Shown here: piece after piece, positions 62,401 to 64,000 of the stretch
How positions within the stretch are numbered: the first letter of the stretch is position 1
Layout of the letters: each line of letters starts with the position of its first letter
DNA from: Zelopaecilomyces penicillatus
Taxonomy: Eukaryota; Ascomycota; Sordariomycetes; Hypocreales; Pseudodiploosporaceae
Reading direction: 5' to 3'
NCBI GenBank assembly: GCA_005765155.1
Contig: VCCP01000003.1
Coordinates: 5,518,001-5,582,000 of the forward strand
DNA: 64,000 nucleotides
Made by a program: the position numbers and the translations under genes
The notes under the pieces: model-generated
What the model saw: the letters and a program-made list of their open reading frames with translations, nothing else
Database searches by the model: none
What the model was told of the DNA's origin: nothing

Positions 62401-64000
62401 AGCCTCGAGCTCATGCTTCTTGCTGGCGAGGCTGTGCCCCGTGATGTGTTAGATACATGGTTTAACAAAGTGCGTCTTATCAATGGTTGGGGACCTGCCG
62501 AGACCTGTGTGTTTAGTACTCTTCATGAGTGGCAGTCAATACACGAGTCTCCTCTTACAGTAGGCAGGCCCGTGGGTGGCTTTTGTTGGATTGTGGAGCA
62601 AGAAGATCCTCGAACTCTTGCTCCAATTGGAGCCCTTGGTGAAGTCGTGATCCAAGGTCCAACCCTTCTACGGGAATATTTGGCCAATCCCGAGCGTACT
62701 GCGGCATCATTGATAACCTCGCTTCCGGCATGGGCTCCAGGTGGCGCCTCATCTCAATGGGGACGATTTTACAAATCCGGAGATCTCTGCTCATACAATG
62801 CCGATGGAACCATCGAGTTCGTCAGCCGAAAAGACACACAGGTTAAGATTCGTGGTCTTCGTGTTGAGCTCGGTGAAGTTGAACATCATATCCAGTCTAC
62901 TCTGGGAGGCGTTCGTCAGGTTGCTGTGGATGTGTTTGAAGGAGAAAGCGGAACTAATCTAGTTGCATACTTCTGTTTCAGTGATGAGACTCAAGGCCCA
63001 AGTGCTCATAAAAGCAAGGGTCCCTTCCTCCCAATTGATGAGACGTTGCAGACGGAGCTTACCGCTATGGTGGGTGAATTGAGCGTCACTCTGCCACGGT
63101 ATATGATCCCGACCTTGTTTATTCCCTGCCAGTATATGCCATCCATCACATCGACGAAATTAGATAGGAATGAACTTCGACGTCGAACAATGGCTTTGGA
63201 CCAGGCTGAGCTCGGCGTATACTCTCTATTGGGTGGTAAAAAGCGCGCCCCTGAGACTCCCATGGAATCTGCACTTCAAATGATTTGGGCTGAAATTCTT
63301 AATATTCCGATGAAGTCCATTGGCCGTGATGATAGCTTCCTTGCTCTGGGTGGCGACTCTATCACCGCAATTTACCTTGTTACTACTTCACGACAGGATG
63401 GTATCTCTTTGGCAGTACAGGATATCTTTGATGATCCCCGTTTACTTGCTGTTGCTGAGAAGGCAAAGAAAATAACTGACGAGGGCAACGCCGAATCTGT
63501 GGACCCCACTCCCTTCAGTTTGATTGACAAGCAAACATATGAACTTATCCAAGGAGATGGCGTTCGGCAAATATTAGACCTTGCCGTCGAAGAATCTGTT
63601 GAGGATGTTTATCCCTGCACAAAGCTACAAGAAGGCTTAATGGTGCTATCTGTGAAGCAGCCAGGATCATATATGGCGAAGAACGTGTACCGTCTTTCCA
63701 AGAATGTCAATATTGCAAAGTTCAAGGCTGCCTGGGAGCAGACTGTGGAAACCTGCATGAATATGAGGACGAGAATCTTCAATGTGGACGGCGTTTCCTT
63801 TCAAGCAGTTGTGAATGGCGAGGAGGTTTGGGAATCTACGGATGAAATGGACTTGGATTCCTATATCCAGTCAATGCAGAGCCAGGAGATGGGTTACGGT
63901 TCTCGTCTATCTCGCTCCGCCATCACTCGCGATGCCAACGGAGATATGCATTTTGTCTGGACAATCCATCATGCAATCTTTGATGGCTGGACAACACGCA
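44456..64000 (+). CDS. Peptaibiotic-type hybrid PKS/NRPS megasynthetase (5' part, open at right edge)
   Basis: A giant multimodular synthetase that builds an N-acylated, probably Aib-containing linear peptide. Exon 1 is 44456-44970; the 65-bp intron (GTAAGT...TTCAG) ends at 45035; exon 2 is open from 45036 to the window end, about 6,490 residues so far. The start is the first ATG of the frame (MSSLFVQPSNSAMELD), 135 codons before the first intron end. Order: degenerate ketosynthase (KS), acyltransferase (AT), carrier T1, then C1-A1-T2, C2-A2-T3, C3-A3-T4, C4-A4-T5, C5-A5-T6, C6 (cut). All six C domains keep HHxxxDG, all six carriers keep GGDS, and all five A domains keep TSGSTG-x-PKG. No epimerase, methyltransferase or reductase domain is visible. 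The PKS-like N-terminus followed by long runs of C-A-T is the layout reported for Trichoderma peptaibol synthetases such as Tex1. The terminal release domain lies outside the window. The product cannot be named. Confidence 0.93.
44591..45640 (+). other. Degenerate, shortened ketosynthase region of the synthetase
   Basis: The beginning matches a KS start (LPIAICGISLRMPDGVNSCEEF; compare family IAIVGxxCRxPGG). A piece resembling LLEVTxEALEDAG then VGVYMS is recognisable. In place of the DTACSS nucleophile region it has AETPTSS, so Cys is replaced by Thr. YDALQRGTAKAAVVIDI and KPLANAISDGNAVHAIIRAIVAHNN match downstream KS strands. The HGTGT and GHxE/AAG His motifs are absent, and the region is about 100 residues shorter than a normal KS. 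It ends in a linker with LLLFSAGSSSALSRH, the usual KS-AT linker. It cannot catalyse decarboxylative condensation and may be structural. Confidence 0.85.
45690..46620 (+). other. Acyltransferase domain (AT) of the synthetase loading region
   Basis: An intact AT: GQGAQWAGMG at 45703-45732, nucleophile motif GHSSGE at 45970-45987 (Ser about residue 486), and the His-containing YHSHHM at 46279-46296. These are the forms common in fungal iterative PKSs that take malonyl-CoA. Here it probably loads the acyl starter (acetyl or longer) onto carrier T1, since the KS before it is dead. Specificity cannot be predicted by eye. Confidence 0.85.
46860..47120 (+). other. Carrier domain T1 (acyl starter carrier)
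   Basis: A phosphopantetheine carrier with FMRLGGDSLTTIEL; Ser at about residue 828 (LGGDS at 46990-47004). GGDS is the peptidyl-carrier form rather than the GxDSL of ACPs, so the PKS part has been joined to a PCP-like carrier. It feeds C1. Confidence 0.85.
47200..50390 (+). other. Module 1: C1-A1-T2, diverged Aib-clade adenylation
   Basis: C1 has HHAVFDG at 47602-47622. A1 has TSGSTGTPKG at 49006-49035. T2 has LGGDS at 50266-50280. Reading the ten pocket positions by motif alignment gives D-F-A-F-L-G-A-V-L-K. Overall A1 resembles A2, A4 and A5 (same HVCFEKS...LAINKAGA...VPLDPSHP core), but five pocket positions differ, so it probably takes a residue other than Aib. The A10 motif reads SAKLDT instead of the usual TKLDR. 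It adds residue 1, which is acylated by the T1-bound starter. Confidence 0.75.
50480..53670 (+). other. Module 2: C2-A2-T3, Aib/isovaline-like adenylation
   Basis: C2 has HHAVFDG at 50878-50898, A2 has TSGSTGTPKG at 52294-52323, and T3 has LGGDS at 53539-53553. The pocket read is D-M-G-F-L-A-G-V-F-K, close to codes I recall for Aib/isovaline modules of Trichoderma peptaibol synthetases. Position 2 of the peptide is therefore predicted to be Aib or Iva. Confidence 0.75.
53710..56930 (+). other. Module 3: C3-A3-T4 with an unrelated A-T lineage
   Basis: C3 has HHAIFDG at 54160-54180, A3 has TSGSTGKPKG at 55570-55599, and T4 has MGGDS at 56806-56820. The pocket read is D-G-A-I-V-M-G-V-C-K. A3 lacks the features shared by the other four A domains (it has PFCFEKSIFTVVAILAIWKAGAAFMPLDPSHP and YGPAEACV), and T4 differs as well (KYDSFLQMGGDSINAIHLSGLAQ). 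It should add a different amino acid; I cannot name it. Confidence 0.75.
57000..60200 (+). other. Module 4: C4-A4-T5, Aib/isovaline-like adenylation
   Basis: C4 has HHAIHDG at 57406-57426, with His in place of the usual Phe before the Asp. A4 has TSGSTGVPKG at 58831-58860, and T5 has IGGDS at 60079-60093. The pocket read is D-L-G-I-I-A-G-V-F-K, one or two changes from the Aib-like code of A5; the smaller-to-bulkier balance might favour isovaline or Aib. Confidence 0.72.
60300..63470 (+). other. Module 5: C5-A5-T6, Aib-like adenylation
   Basis: C5 has HHAIFDG at 60697-60717, A5 has TSGSTGTPKG at 62095-62124, and T6 has LGGDS at 63346-63360. The pocket read is D-L-G-F-L-A-G-V-F-K, which matches the Aib-type code as I remember it from Tex1-like enzymes. 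Confidence 0.75.
63580..64000 (+). other. Module 6: start of C6 (cut by window edge)
   Basis: The C-domain opening VEDVYPCTKLQEGLM and the catalytic HHAIFDG at 63967-63987 are present, so at least one more residue is added. The rest lies beyond the window. Confidence 0.9.

Noticed and set aside
44456..64000. Assignment to a named product (efrapeptin, leucinostatin, chrysospermin or antiamoebin type)
   Set aside because: Aib-like modules at 2, 4 and 5 agree with more than one family and the codes of A1 and A3 are not diagnostic; leucinostatin order fits poorly. Not decidable without the rest of the gene.
44456..64000. Cyclosporin-type synthetase
   Set aside because: No N-methyltransferase insertions in any A domain, and a PKS-like loading region is present.
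1..64000. tRNA, rRNA and CRISPR arrays
   Set aside because: No TTCGA-type T-loop with matching stems was found by eye and no spaced repeats exist; a tRNAscan-SE run would settle the tRNA question.

Overview
The window reads as nuclear DNA of a filamentous ascomycete, most likely an order Hypocreales species. Genes carry short introns (about 50-105 bp) with GTAAGT-like donors and CTAAC-like branch points. They include fungal-specific families: a PTH11-like rhodopsin-domain membrane protein, a LaeA-like methyltransferase and COP9 signalosome subunit 2. The right end holds a giant peptaibiotic-type non-ribosomal peptide synthetase, a class best known from Hypocreales. The species cannot be named from the sequence.

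Layout. (1) 1-3256: a divergent pair, 2-methylcitrate synthase (minus, cut by the left edge) and mitochondrial 2-methylisocitrate lyase (plus), i.e. two steps of the propionyl-CoA-degrading methylcitrate cycle sharing one 771-bp promoter region. (2) 3694-5400: a seven-exon rhodopsin-domain (PTH11-like) membrane protein, minus. (3) 8871-10773: an NCS1 purine/cytosine-type permease, plus. (4) 12313-13929: a type-I glutamine-synthetase-like ligase, plus. (5) 14151-15970: a LaeA-like methyltransferase with long acidic and poly-Gln insertions, minus. (6) 20392-22704: an otubain-family deubiquitinase with a poly-Gln N-terminus, minus. (7) 32405-34042: COP9 signalosome subunit 2, minus. (8) 34594-36442: an MFS transporter, minus. 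(9) 39259-40200: a secreted GH16-type glucanase, plus. (10) 44456-64000 and beyond: the synthetase, plus, open at the right edge.

The synthetase is the notable system. It starts with a PKS-derived loading region: a shortened ketosynthase that has lost its catalytic Cys and its His motifs, an intact acyltransferase, and a carrier domain. Five full C-A-T modules and the start of a sixth follow, at a very regular 3.27-kb spacing. Pocket residues read by eye put modules 2, 4 and 5 in the Aib/isovaline-like class. Module 1 is a diverged member of the same adenylation clade, and module 3 uses a clearly different A-T lineage. This fits an N-acylated peptaibiotic whose visible sequence is acyl-X-Aib-Y-Aib/Iva-Aib-.

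Large stretches (5.4-8.9, 16-20.4, 22.7-32.4, 36.4-39.3 and 40.2-44.5 kb) hold no gene I can support. They contain low-complexity tracts, short inverted repeats and a dispersed TACCTACC-type motif.
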